DNA from: Zerene cesonia
Taxonomy: Eukaryota; Arthropoda; Insecta; Lepidoptera; Pieridae
DNA: 64,000 bases
Assembly (NCBI RefSeq): GCF_012273895.1
Contig: NC_052120.1
Location: 9,545,756-9,609,755, forward strand
Reading direction: 5' to 3'
Shown here piece after piece: positions 41,301 through 56,300 of the stretch. The notes below the pieces were generated by a model. That model worked only from the letters and a program-made list of their open reading frames with translations. It did not search any database and was not told where the DNA came from. The position numbers and the translations under genes are program-made. Every line of letters starts with the position of its first letter. The stretch's first letter is position 1.

Positions 41301-44300
41301 CTTAATCGCAGCATTTCCAGCTTCGGATGTACTCTTACTTACAATAGCAAATACTGAGCGGATTTCATCAAGCTTACTTGAGCCAACTTTTTCTATTTCT
41401 TTTAGAGATAATGCAGACTGCAGCTTCCTTACAATTTCAGGTTTTTCTCCTGTCGCATTTTCGATGTCTAATAACTTTTCTGACTGGGCATTTATCCATT
41501 CTTTATATTGCTGTATAAGACGTGATAGATCTTCGTGTCTTTTGACGCAATCTTCCAGATTTTCTTGAAGATTTTGCGATTTCGTAACAATATTTTGGAA
41601 TAACTGTTTGATAGATTGTAAATAAACATTTAAGGAAGCGTCATGAGTCTGGTCAACTAACTGTTGTGCTTTGTCACAAACAGATTCCACTAATTGTTGA
41701 TGAGTCATAATTTCTTGATGCATTATCTTATGATTTTGTAATTGGGCTTTCTTTTCTTCGAGAGATGCCTTTAGCTCAGTATGTTTTTGCATAGCTCGCT
41801 CAACATCCTTCAGCCACTTTGTTAATTGTTCTTGTGCTAGTGAAAAATCAGAGAATTGGAGCAGACATTGATCCAACTTGTTGACCGTTTCTTGGAAGCT
41901 ATCCCCGAAACTGTCCCATAATGATCTAATTTTTCGTATTTTTTGGCGAATAACTTCTCGGCCATCGGGGCTTGTGTGTGCATATAGCTTTTCACCAAGA
42001 CTAAGGAACTCTTCAAAGACTGGTGTTTTCTTATTTCTCGTTTCGTATAGTTCTTTAGCTTTGTTTTGTTTTTCTTGTAACACTGCATAATCTCCTACTA
42101 TTTCATTTAAGTCTTGTAATTCACCAAGCATGCCTACTAACCAATTTTCCATATCACTATATTCAGATTCAAATGTTTGATGTTCTGATACAAATACTTC
42201 ATACTTGGAAATTAATTCATTTACCAAGTTATTTAGTGAGTGGAACCTGGTTGCTAACTTAGATGTTTTGTTAGTTAATTCTGATTCACTAGTAACATTT
42301 TGCGTGTCTGATAATGCTGCGAAATCAGGTTGCTTGGATTTCAATTCATTTTGTATTTCCTTAAGTCTCCGCAAGTGAGCAATTTTAGCTTCTAACGTAC
42401 TTTTTAAGCTTTGATCTCGAACTTGATTTTCTTTAACTTTTAGCCACTCCTCCAGTTCATCAAGCGTTTTCTGACTTTCATTCCATTGTTTTAAGATATC
42501 TTTAAGCTTTTTATCTTGATCCTTGCATTGCTTTGCAAATTGATCCCATACCGTTTTTAATTGTTCGAACTCACTAATTAAGACAGGATGACCATTTGCA
42601 CTGGTAGTTTCCAAAACTTTGTGTAATTGACTTTTAAGATGTTCTAAAGCCTTATCTAATTCCTGTGTCTTCGATGTCACCTTCTCAATTACAGCAATCT
42701 TACCATCAATGTCGTCTTTTTGTGATACAACACCATAATGTATCATGCTATTTTCAGCAACAATATGGTTGATGGAGTCTCGTGTTTCTTCGAACATTTG
42801 CACGTATTTTTCATGATCTGACACGTATTTTTCGTATGAATTTATCCTATTTTGAATCTCTTTCGACATATTAGAATATCTTTCAATAATTTTCCCTAAA
42901 CTCTTCTCAGCTTCTTCGTCTGGCATTAATTTTATTTTTTCAGTAAGTTGGGAAAGCATTGATTGATGGAGGTCTACCTCTTGGTGTAATATTTTATATC
43001 CATGTAGCTGAGCTTTCTTATCGGGTAATGTTGGTGATAATTTGAACTCTCCCAATTCACTCTCTTTATCAACTACCCATTTCTGAACTTGATTAAAAGT
43101 GTCATCAAAGGATGACCGTTTATTGAGAGTAGTTTCAATGTCTTTGATAACATTGTTCAGTGAATCAACTGAATCTTCAAAGAAATCACGCAAGGCTCTT
43201 AAATCGTTTCTAATTTTTTCACGGCCTTCTGGTGTTATCCCACTAAACAAAGACTCTCCAGAGTCAATGGCACTGTTAAGCAACCTTTGTCCCACATCCT
43301 TATTTTCATTCAGTTTCTTAATTTGCTCTAAGTCAGCAACCGAGGGTTTGGAATGCTTACTCATAACTGCTAAATCTGCTATTTTAGTATTGGCATCTTG
43401 TAACCAATTTTTAAATTCAGCAGTGGATTTCTCATATTTCTCTTTGTTTTTCTTAAGATCATTTAATCTCTTAAGATGATTATCAATAAACTTCTCAACT
43501 GCTTGATACCTATTAACAAGATGGTTTATGTACTGGGAAACACGAGAATCAGGATTTTGAGATAAGACATTATCTCCAATTTGAGTCAGTCTGTTTATTT
43601 CACTTTCATAGTTTCTTATCTCATTATTTAGTGATTCTATCTGGGTGATTTTGTTATCAAGGTCACCCAAATCATTGAGATTAGCCGCTTCTAGTCGAAC
43701 TTGATTCTCTTTTTCTTTAAGCCAATCTGAAACATTCTCTAACAATGTTTCATACTCTTGCCAAGCTTCGATATTGTCCTTTAATCTTTTGTTAATTTCT
43801 TCATAATTTGAATGTAATACGTCCAAGTTTTTCTGAGCTTTTTCTGTTTGTAAAGCAGCTTCTTGAGCACTAGCTGGTTCAGCGACTACACGTAAAGTGT
43901 CGCATGCTTCTTTCAATTCCACCATTTTTTTATTACATTCTTCGATACCTACTTCCACATCAGCAAGTGCTGCACTTTTTACTTCCAGATTATATTTATC
44001 ACTAGTCACATCAGGCATACACCACCTGGTCTTATCGTCCAATATTTTTAAGTTTCTATTAAACATGCTGAGCTTGTCAGTAAATGATTTTTGTAAGAAT
44101 GTGAGAAGAGTTGTTTCTGTTTTGTTAGCATGTGTCAAAACGCTTTCGAACCTTTTCTGGAGGTTACTTAGCTCTTTTGGTACAAGTGATTCATAAAATC
44201 CTGGATAGTTTGCATTCATCTCTGAGACATTTTGTGAAAGGTTATCAATCTCTTCACTTAGGTTTTGAAGTTCCACCTTACATAGTTGACACTTTTTCAA

Positions 44301-47300
44301 GCGATCTAAGATTTTGTTATTATCACCAGACATATCATCGCATTTAATTATGTCATCACGGACTTTACTTACTTTGTCAGACAAACGTTTAATGCTGTCT
44401 TTGAATTTGTTCTCTTTTGATTCAAGAGAGGAAACTGCACTTTCCAAATTTTCAGCTAGGGATTTAAGTGCTTCAAACTCATTATCTAAGTACTCAACAA
44501 TGGAAGATACCTGTGAAACTGGTATACTCTTATTTAAGTTTGTTATCTGTTCACATTTGGCCATAATACTATTTTTTAAACCTAAATAAATAGGCAATTC
44601 TTCCTTATATTTCATTAAATGATTTTGGCCAAATCTAATTTCTAAATTATCACAGGCGTTGGCAAGATTTTGACCAGTTTCACTAAGCCATTGAATAACT
44701 TGGTTTTTAACATCATCGATTTGTCGCCAAACAAGAAGTTGGGATTCCAAATCTTGAATTCTTTTAATTACAGCATCGTTCACTTTTTCCCAGTGTGTTT
44801 GTGAATTAAGGAAAGCGTCTTCTAGTGGTGTTGTGTCAAATCCTCCCAAAGTTGAGGCTTGTTTTAGTACTGACTGTTTAATGACGTCCATTTGATCTAA
44901 TAGTCCTTTAGATCGCTTTAGCACCTCATATGATTTTTTGGCCTTCTCCAAAGATTGTGCAGTTTGCACATAATCATTTGGTGCTTCTTTACACTCATTA
45001 TATAGTTGCTCTGCACGGTTTATCTCTCTATCAAAGGCAACAGAAAAGTTTTTCAGCTCTTGCAATGTAGACGAGAGTAAAATATACTTATTTTTAGTAT
45101 CACGGACGCAGTTCACTACTTGGTCCCAACTGTTATCAGCAGCCGATAAAGCATTTTGGATTGTGCCCATATTTGGTTGATCCTCTCGCATAAGATGCAA
45201 TCCTTCTTCTCGCAGTTCTTTTCTCACACTTTGTTTTTCTTTCAATTCAGCATCTAAACGATCTAACTGTTCAGTCATAGCCTGTATAGTATCGTCGGTT
45301 AAAGGCACAGGTTTTTGAGCCATCTCATTCAATGATGATTGAATACCGTGCAAAACTTCCGACAAGGCCTTATGCTGCACATTAAATTTATCCCATCTGG
45401 CTCCTACTTTTTGTACTAAATCTCTCTTAGAAATAACTTGATTTAGTAAGGCATCTGCTTTAGTTTCAATTTCTTTAACTAGACTAGTAGGTGATATAAG
45501 TCTTCCAGTATTTTGGTCTGTAACTTTAATTCTCGAAGGACCATCCAATAGAGCTACATTACTCTTCCATTCTGGTATTTTGGTTACGATATTTACAAGT
45601 TCTTGACGTAAAATTTCATAGCTTTCAGGTGTCAGTTTTGGACCTTCAATTTGATATTGAATATGATTTAACTGTTGTTTATTGTCCTCGTACCAATTTA
45701 ATAAATCTGACCATTTGTGTAATATACTCTTGTTTTGTTGAATGTTGCTTTCAATCATTTGGTAATGATCTGCGATGTTTGAGTAGGTGTCACTCAAAGT
45801 ACGAGTTTCTTCAGGATGAGATGCCAAAGTCATGTTTTTAACTTCATTGTAAATCTCAGTAAATTCAGGTGCTTTAGCAGCATGCTCCTGGAGCAATACA
45901 TGCATTGATTGTAAAGTTGGTTCTACTTTATCAGAACCAACTTGGTCATAACTCTCAGTTTTTCTTCTAAAGTCAGTTATCCAGTTATCAAAGTTATGTA
46001 ATTTAGTCAAAAACTCTTGCTTAACAATTATTTTATCTGATAACTCGTTAATTCGTGCCCTTACTGTTTCAGCAAGGTTATTTGTTCGTTGTTTAATGTC
46101 AGATACTTTATTCTTCAATAAATTAGCACCTTCTGGTTGAACACTGTGACAAATATTATCGCAAGTCTGCGAAAGAGTAATGATTTTGGCTTGTTGCTGC
46201 GAAATTTCATTTCCAAAAGATTTCAATTTGTTCAGTTCACGATCGAGTTTTTCAACTTGGGGTGTTTCAATATTGATGTTACGACTGCTTAAAAGCTTTT
46301 CACCGTTCTCTATCCATGACTCGAGTTTTTCAGATTCTTTTTCAAAATTCTCCCAGTTTGAAACTAATTTGTCCAGTTTGCTATTCCATTGGTCAGCCAT
46401 ATCGTGGACAATAGCCCATCTAGAGTGAATAGCGTCTACTTCATCAGGCGCACTTGTTTTGCCGGACAACTGGTGACTTACACTCGACAATATTTGTAAA
46501 TTCATTAACTGTTTATCGCAGTCAGTAAGCAGAGCTCTCGACTGCTGTTGCAATTGTTGAGCTTCAGGCAGTGTTGATGGTTTGGGGAAGCTACCCAACT
46601 TTAATTCTGCCTCTTCAATCCACGGTTTTATTTCTGCGACGCCCTTTTGATATTTCTGCCAACTGGCAAGGTCATGCTCGACAACCTTTGTCTGTTGTTC
46701 TGTGGACCTCTGTAAATCAGCCATCATTTTTTCTAATAACGCAATTTCTCCTTTAAGCCTGTTTGAATCTTGGACACGGTGTTCTACAGCCAATTTGGTT
46801 CCTTGTTCCGCGACATTCTTAATAATGTCCATTTTTTCTGCAATAACTTTTTGTAGAGATTGCGACTTTACGACTCGCTCTTCGGGCGTTATATTCTCGG
46901 ACTGGATCTGAGATACTAATGCAGGACTCTCCTTTTTAATCCATTCACGGACACCTTCCAATTTGCGTTCAATCTTTGTCCATTCCTCATTAAACTTCTC
47001 CAGATGTACAACTTTAGTTTGTACTTCATCTTGCACGCGATCTAATTTACGCTCAATGGTTTCCAAGTCTTTTTCAATTACAGGTTTTGGTTTTTGAGAT
47101 GTTAGAGATTGCAATTCAGCATAAGCTTGTTGCAATTGCGGTAATCTTTCCGTCTTAGCCTTGTCTATTTCTGCATGAATAGCTTGAGTTTCTTGAAGTT
47201 CACGGCCGATGCTAGTCACACCCAATTCCAAACCAGGGTGAGCAACATAGTTTTCGATCTTGTCAATATCCGATAACAGTTCTTCTTTTTGATATTCGTA

Positions 47301-50300
47301 ATTAGACCATACTTTTTGTGTATCACGTAGTCTGTGAAGAAGGTCGGTATTAGATTCGTAAGCTACATTCCAGCCAGATTCAAGGTTTCTTACGTCTTCC
47401 CTTACAAACGCTGGTGCATTTGCGTCTTTAATAAGTTCCTTGCCACGTTGCAACATCGACATTACAGATGGTCGCTGTCTATCAAGCTTTTGCACAGCAG
47501 TCTGTTGTTCAAGAACTAATTGCTCAACTTGTTGCAAAGATTGTGGTTCAGGTTCAACCATAGCTTGTTTCTTAGCATGTTCTAATATACAGATAACTTC
47601 ATGGACTTCTCTACGGTAAGTATAGCATCTGGTATATGTTTCAGTCTTAATCATGGTGATTTCAATGGTTGGTATAAGATTCTTGTATCTGGAAATGAGA
47701 TTTTCTAGTTTAACTTGTTCCTCCTGGGCTTCTGTGTCAGAGCAGTGATTGGATAGCATGTCCAGAGTTTGAACAAGCCACTTCATGTCTTCTCTCTTGC
47801 GATCGGCTTCACGACAGATGTTCTAAAATATTAAGGAAATAACAGTTTAACATTACAAAGTACTGCAAGAGAGGGCTTTAGAAAAAATCAGCATGTTATA
47901 TAATATTCATAATTACCATCAATTCCCGAAGCTTTCGTCCACAGAAAGCAATTAGAAAAAAATAACAAATATAAATGCTTATTTTTCTTAAAAAACACAT
48001 TCTTGTATATTTTGAAATTTATAGATTCAATGTTGATGAAACCGAGTAGGTTGATTATTTACAACAATAAGTATAAGAAATATATTATATTTCTACTTTC
48101 TATTGTTATCTTTCTTCTAACATAAAAACACTTCATAACTAACATAAGAAGTGTGACAAAAATATTAAACTTTGTTAAATGTTCAGTAAATGTAGATATG
48201 TCCTCTCTAATTTAATAGAAATACTTTTTATTAATTACTAAGGTAATGTAATAGATTCCATATTACTTCAAAAAATGGCTCAAAATATTTTAAGTACAAA
48301 CTACAAACTTAAATATCAAAAACTAATGTTACCCCATTCAACATATCAAATATCAAACATACCTGGAATATAGTCTTTTCTCTCTCAAACGCCTCAGCAG
48401 AATCGACTTCCCTGACGATACTATCCATGGTCTTGTCCACATGATCCATCCATCGCTCCATTTCACGGAACTTATCTCTGTAGGCATCCCACTTGGCAGG
48501 GATCTGCTGCAATTGCTGTCTGAAGTTTTCTACACGGTGCACTGTGGATTCCCACTGTTGTTCACACCTAGGCAATAAATATTGGTATTGTTATGGCATG
48601 TGAAACTTCCTATTTGTAGGGGTTAAGAAAGAACTCATAGAACCGAGGGTAGGAACCATTGGGGATTCACAAAAAAATATCTTGTTTGACAGGATACAAA
48701 AGGCCGATCACATACTTGTCCATAAAGAAAATCAATCTGTGAAACAGATGTATGGCATCTGCCCCACACCCAACTACAGGATACCAGATTTCACAATATT
48801 ATGAATGAAATAAGTTATTAGAGAGCTTAATTGATAATACAGCTTCAGTTTACTTTTACTTCATATTATTGTACAGAGCTATACAAAGGCCTACCCACTA
48901 TTTCTTTAACTTGGATGTTTTAGCAGCAATAACTGGGTTACTGACGTTTTGGGAATAATATCTAATTTTATTTATTTACATTTAATATGTCTAATTAGAA
49001 CGTATTTTACACATTTGTTGACATAAAATAAAATAATAATACATCTTGAATTCATTTCATTGCTATTAATTTAAAGACTTTATAAGATAGATAGGATTAC
49101 AGCTTTCTAGTCTCATTAGTTTATTTTTCTCTAATGTTTGAAAAGCTTAGTGAAATATAAAAAGTAATATAATCCTAATCAGTAAACAGAATAAAAAGTT
49201 GATAAGTATGTTAATAATAACCTCCGTAATTCCTCCTCCAAGCTGGTATCCCCAGTCTGCTGAGTATAGCTGGTTGATATCTTCTTCAAATTCTGCAGAC
49301 AGTGTTCCACCTGCATCACTTTGCCTTGGTTACGGAAGTACTCCTCATTTCTGATCAATATGCCATCTGCATCATCGCTTTGGTTGAATGCCTGGAAGAA
49401 ATGGGATATATGTATTAACATGAATATTGGTTAGCTATTGAAAACTTGAAATAAAATTTCGATTTGGCAAAACAGTTACACCAACTCAGAATTAGGTATT
49501 TTAAATGAGAAAAAAAATAATTTATGAACTACAACAAACAGGTTTAATACTTAATATTACCAAGGTATGATTTTTTGTATTGAAATCTTTATTATAAACA
49601 TGATTTAAAAAAATAAACTAAATTGTCACAATTAGTGCAAATTATCAGCTTTCAGCAGAATATAAAAAAGAATCATCAAAATCGGTTCACCCTGTAAGAG
49701 TTATGTGGTACTGAACACAAAAACAAATACAGTGAAATTGAGGACCTCCTTTTTTAGAAGTCTGTTAAAAATAAACTCACTTGTTCTTCATAAACGATTT
49801 CCTTTTCAATATCCTTGATGCAGTGGTGGAAGACGGTCTCGTCTAGTTTGAATTCTAGCCTCATAAGGTGAGGCGGCGCTCGTTCTAGAAGGTCCTTCCA
49901 TCTCTTCTGTAACTCTTCTACAGTTCTTACTATCCCTGGTCTGTCTTGTTCTTTTACCAGCTACAAACAACGCCATTATAACATAAAGTATATTCTAAAT
50001 AGTTAAGTATAGGTTAAAGGCAAAAAATAAAAAGAGAAAACAATAAGTCGTTAAAAATTAGACGTTAAAAATCTTGGCAAATAAGATATTGAAAGATCCG
50101 CCTGTACCTGTACCTTTACTAATGCTTCTCAATTTTAATGTGCATGTCATTTTATTATATTTTAATTTGTAATTTAACACAATAACATGTCACATGAATA
50201 CTATTGTTTTTACAGTTTTCATTTAAAAAAAATGTTATTACTTTAATTTATTTTTAAAATTCTAACGTCAAATGATGTAACGATAAATGACAATTGACAT

Positions 50301-53300
50301 TTATTTGATAGTTGCCAGATCTTAACAATGTAGGTACCTACATAATTAATAAATCTTACACATAGTATGTACTGCTTAATATTAAAATATATAATTATAT
50401 GTACAAGACGCAATAACTATTAGGTACTAAAATACCTCAACGAGCTCGCGACCAGATCGAACCAGTTCCGATACGGCTCTTTCATCAGCCCCGTGGAAGA
50501 AACGTTCATGTAAATGTAAAGCTTGCTTGGTATCCACTCTGTTGTCTGCGAGTAAAGCTTCAGCTCTTGACGCCCAGTCTTCCACCACCCGCTTTTTGTT
50601 CTCAAAATCTTCCCAAGCGCGGACAAGACGTTGAAGATCAGCCTCGCGCCGTGTAGCCTCGGATGATACGTGCGCGAACCTAATATATATTTTAAGTTAT
50701 TTACATGAAACTTAGTAGATATTTATGCAAAACATATATTATCTTTATCTAACAAAATTTTGCTATGAGGATTACATTTTTAATTTGATTGTTTATAATA
50801 TGTTCCTCGCTTATTTAAGCAAAACATAATGCAATTGTTGAAATGTTATCTAATGTTCAAAAAATTACCTTTCATTGAGGTCCCGCATGAGCGTAAGTTG
50901 ATCTGAAACATCGGCACTCTTGTCAGTGTCAGCTGCTTTAACGATATTTTGGAAGACTTTGTTTTTGCTCTCCAACATCGAGCGATAGTATGTGGTTCTT
51001 GAGAAGAAAGTACGGTGAATCTCATACGTCTCTTCTATTACTTCACTGTAATTAGAAAAATATTTTTGATCATCATGCTAAATGTTTCACTCATGATAGA
51101 TTAAACATAATATGAGTTAAACAAAGATACCGTCTGGTTTCTGTAGTTGTACGTAATGCTTCTTCAGCTTTGTCCAACCATTGGCCAATTTCTTTTTGTC
51201 CTGTTTCAAGGGATTCGTGCTGCACCAGCAATTGTCTATATTGATGCAATTTCACTGGCACTGTAGCTCGAACTCTAACTAACGCTTCTTTCTGCTGCTT
51301 AAGTTTAGCCATATTTGATTCCACTTCATCACGTGGGAGTTCAGCAATTGCATTTTGGAACGTCCTGTAGAATTAAAGAAATGCAGAGTCAGTTGCAGTT
51401 AACGAAATAAAGTTTTATTGGGGACTTTCAAACTGAGAGCCTGGCATTATTGTTCATAGATTAACAAACTTGCCGTTGCATATGGACCAATGTAGGAATA
51501 AATAGCTTAATTTACTTAATATATGCATTTTTAAGAACTGAGGTTGATGATGATGGTTTATTTAAAAGACTTATATTTGTTTTATATTTAGATCATGTAC
51601 CTGCTAATAGATTTGAACAATTCCTCGTGTTGTTCAATTTCAGAGTTCAACTGTAGTAATTGGTCGATGTATGCTTGTATGCTAGTAGTATTTGCTCGGG
51701 GCTGTCGAGAGAGCAGATTGTCCGCTGCTGTTAGCCATGAGTCCAAGGTTTGAATTCCATTTGCCAGCTCGCGGCGGTGACGAAGAGCATCTCCACCGCG
51801 GACATAACTTAAAAAGTATGAGTACTTAATTAAAACACATAATATATATAGATCTCAGATAACAACTAACTTACAGCATTAAAAATTCTAATTTCTTAAT
51901 AAATACATAAATTGTAATATCTCGTTTTACGTTAAGTAAACGCATTAAACTTTTTTTTTATTTCTGTACATAAACTTCTATTATGTAGTATAATTAGTGG
52001 TTAACACTTACCGTTCTGCTTCCTCCCAAATACGCTCCCATCTTTCAGTAATTTCGACATATTTCCTCTTAATTTCTGAACTGTGCTCTTCTGTACATGT
52101 TGCTACTAAGAAACCGGCAGCATCTCCTAATAGCTGATGTTTCTCTTTCCACACAGTCAAATCGTGGAAGAATTCTAGTCGCTCGTCCTCTGAAACCCGC
52201 AGCATGTGCTGCGCTTTGTCTAACCATGTAGTGAATTGGTCTGATATTGTAGTCCATCTTTCCCAATGGGCAATCACTTCTTCAAGTACACTTCGAGAGC
52301 ACCTCACGTCAGATGCCACTCGTCTCCAAGTCTCAGACACATCTCTTAAGAACGCATCAATCTCTCTCGCTTCAGTCCTATCAACTTCACACACTCTCTT
52401 ATACTCTTCTGCTACTTGCTTTATATCAACGTAAGCTCTATCGAATTCTTGGAATATCTTATTCTTAATGACGAAATTATCATAATCTTCTAATAAGGCA
52501 CGAACGTGATCGATACGACCGTATTTGCCGGTCCATGCGGCTAATTTAGCCTTCGTTAATTCCGTGAAAGCCACGATACAGCATTTGTGTTCGAGATACT
52601 TCAACCTCGCTTTTCTTTGAGGAGCGTTGAGACTGACAGTCTGTAGGCGCTCCTTCATGTTTTGCAGTCTTTCTGGGGGGATTTGGGATGCATCTGACGA
52701 CCTCAATGCGGCCTCGAAACGTTCAATGACGTTTGGCAGATCAGCGAAGAATGTGGTATGTTCTTCTAGTTTTTCGCTGATAATGGCAGCGGTTCTTTCG
52801 TCTAGCGCAGTCGGTATTTCATCAAAATACAAAAGATACTCGGCACGGGCAAGCCATTCACCAACGACACGGAAGTCTCCAGGTAGTTCTGAATCAAGCA
52901 GCCAGAGCCACTTTCTGTAAAGTCTTTCGAGTTCTATCCAAAGCGATACAAGCTCTCTCCAGGAGCTTGGAGCGATGGCGACGAGACTTTGTGTGTACAT
53001 GAGTTTCTCTAGTTTCCTGTACAACGGTTCACGGGCAAGTCTTTCGGTCTCGGCCAGAAGATAGTCATGGTAATTTCTGGATAGTGTTCTGGAATCGTAT
53101 TGTCGTTGGATAGTGGTAACACGCTCGGAGAGCCAGGCTCTCAGTAATTCATATTCTTCTTGTACGGCTGCTACGGCGTCGGGGCCAGTTGTCTTAAAAT
53201 AAATAAGTGTATTTAGACATTGAATATAAATCATAAGTTAAAAGTATATTAACAGTCTTCACATTGGCAACTCAAGTTGACTTAAAATAGTATAAAAATA

Positions 53301-56300
53301 TATACTAACACTGTCTTTTACAGAAATCAGTTTATATCAATATGCTAATTCTTACCCCAAGATCTATGGAAGTTGTGAATTTTACATTAATAGTTAATAA
53401 TATATCTGCACCTACACACGTTTAAAGCAGGACGCAATTTAATTCATTGCTTGTTATAAATAGAGTCATAAATAACTCTATAAAATTACATTGATTCATG
53501 TGAACCAATAAACTAGGTTTGATAGATATTATGCGCTTAATTATTGAGATGTAATCATTGAATGTTTAAATTTAGATTTTATGACGACACAAATAAAAAG
53601 GCAATGATAAGCTAATTAATATAATTTATGAGCAAGGGATATTATATTGAAGTTAAATTTTTTAAGGAATAATATCACTGTATTCTTGTTTTAAAACTAA
53701 CAGAAACTAAGAACTATTACAAACATACTTCCAAGCCAAAAGATTACGTAAGAATTTTGAAGAATATCCTGTCCTATCTCAATACGTTCCAGAATGTATT
53801 TCAATGTATTCTATAGGTAAATTTATTCTATTTTCTCCAGTAGATAGTAGGTACATTATATTTCTATTTACCTTAGGTTCGGGATATTTATGCAGGAACT
53901 GCGCGACGTACGTCATTATGGATCTCTCATCTGGCTTATCTACGTCCACGTCTTCAGCGTCTAACAACCTCGCGATGCCCAGTTCTGTTTCAGCCACATC
54001 GAACGCGTGTTCCAGCCGCTGTCTGTTTGTCTTCCTCTTCATTTCGGCGAGGTTTATGAGGTTCGCTTTGATGGCGTCTATGATCGCCAGGAAAGCGATA
54101 CCGTCGCGCCAGGATGGGCCGAAATCTGTTACTTGGATGTTTGAGTCCCTGTGAAAATGTGAGTAGTAAGTATGTGACCGTAGAAAGAAGTTCGAGAAAC
54201 ATTTATTTCTGTGAATCGGATTAAGCACTTACTGGCTGAATGCAAGGAGGTTTTTTGAACCTATTATATGTAGGTATACTTAATATCGACCAGATTGTTT
54301 CAGGGTGTTTGAAATGTATCAACATTTCAATACGTTTTAGTATTAAAAAGTTATGTCTACTTTTGTTATTCTTTTTATTATTTGATATTAACCGTATTCT
54401 TAAAATTGTTTTGCATTTTTAGTTACATCCTATTTTTCCTAATTAAACAATCACAATAATTAAGTGTTACTACAAAAGAAGGAGAAATCATATTACACAA
54501 TTAAAGGTATCTCACGCATGTAAAACGCATCTATTTATAGCATGTAGGTATGAAGTATCGAATAGCTAAAAGCAAGTCGAGTTTATATTCTTCTATTCTT
54601 CAATCAACAGCGTATTGATTGACACATAAATGGATGCGATATGACCGATGGATATGACTCACACGGAATTCTCTTCGGCTACAAAGACAGATTAGTAAAT
54701 TAGCCTTGGACAGGTTTTTAATACGGCTGCGCAATGAAATTCCACTGAATTACAGTGGGATTTATCATAATCCGCTTTCTATCATATCAAATAAAGTATC
54801 AATAGCTTAATTAGCATTAGATACAACGCTTTTATATATTAGTAAGTCGCTTATTGATACTAAATTAATAAAACTTGACTTTAAATGACTTGACTAAGTA
54901 TTATTTTATGTGTGATTACCATTTTTATGTACGCACATTAATTTTAAATATCTATTGTGTTCATGTGGGAATCTTACTATGGAGATATTCAGCAGAATGT
55001 GGATGAAATACAGAAATACAGACTAGGTATTACGACTAACATAACGTTATTCATTAAGCTTATTATTGAAGCAAATAAAGAAGGCATATTTTTGCGGTAT
55101 TTAACTAAACTATTAGTATAGTTGAAGTAAACAATAGAATATCGTACATACAAATAAAACTTTTGTTTTACAGCTCTAGACTAAAAATAGCCATTTACAA
55201 ACATGTGCACGTAAAGTCATTTAAAAATCACTACACGTCACCCATTGTCTGAACCCGATAGAACCACGTCAGGTGGAACATATGGGCATACCTGAGAATC
55301 TCAGAATGTCGCACAATAACATCTTGTTTCTTAATATCGATCGAATATTTATCCGATTAAGTTTTAGACAATTTAGTTACCTATTTTTATACACATATTT
55401 CTGTTGCGAAAAAGCTGGTGTAAACGCGCTAGTCTCGTGAATTATAGGTTACGTAAAAAAGAAACATTAAAATAATTGAAGTGTTGAGCAACAATGATTA
55501 GGATTTGAGAGGATCATATTTTTTAAAACAACTATAGCCGTTTAGTCCCCTACCTCGAATCAACAACATAACCGTTGTAAACTACTCCACAAATTATAAT
55601 TCACACTTACTTCGGCAGCGCGTTAGCAACCCACTGCAGCAGCGTTTTCTTCGCACCCTGCTTCCACCTGTCTTCGGCTCTATGGGTCGGAGTCGCTGCA
55701 CCAGACTCTTGCGACATGACAGATGCACACCTCGATCCGCCGAGGTATTCCAGAGCGCGACTATTCTCTTCAATCTGGTATACCAATTAAATAGCATTAA
55801 TGTAACCTATTCATGATGGAAGATTTAACCTGGTTTGATAAAGAGATATATACAAGTTTGATTCAATATAAACGAATAAGAATCAATAATATTAGTATTT
55901 AAATTGCAATTATTAATTCTGTGTTTAGAAATTGAAAACTTTTCAACGGAATTTAAACTGGATTTATTCATTATATTATTAACCCGACTTTTCGAACACT
56001 TTACAGTGAGCGTGGTCACGGGGAGTCTGAATGAATAAATCGCGTTTAAAATCCGTTGAAAAGTTTTTAATTTCTAAATGTATAATACTCGCGTAAAACC
56101 AAACACAAGATAATTCTGTGTTACTATTCTGTTGTTGACTTGTTTACAGAAATAATGACCATAATTTATGTTGAGTACGGCTAAAGACTGTTCAAGTGAC
56201 GTTCCCATATGGAGGAGGAGGAGAAGGAAGGAGGTTCTCAATTCGACTGTATTTTGACTTGATAACTCCGTGGGGTTTCAACTCATTGATGTGACTTGTA

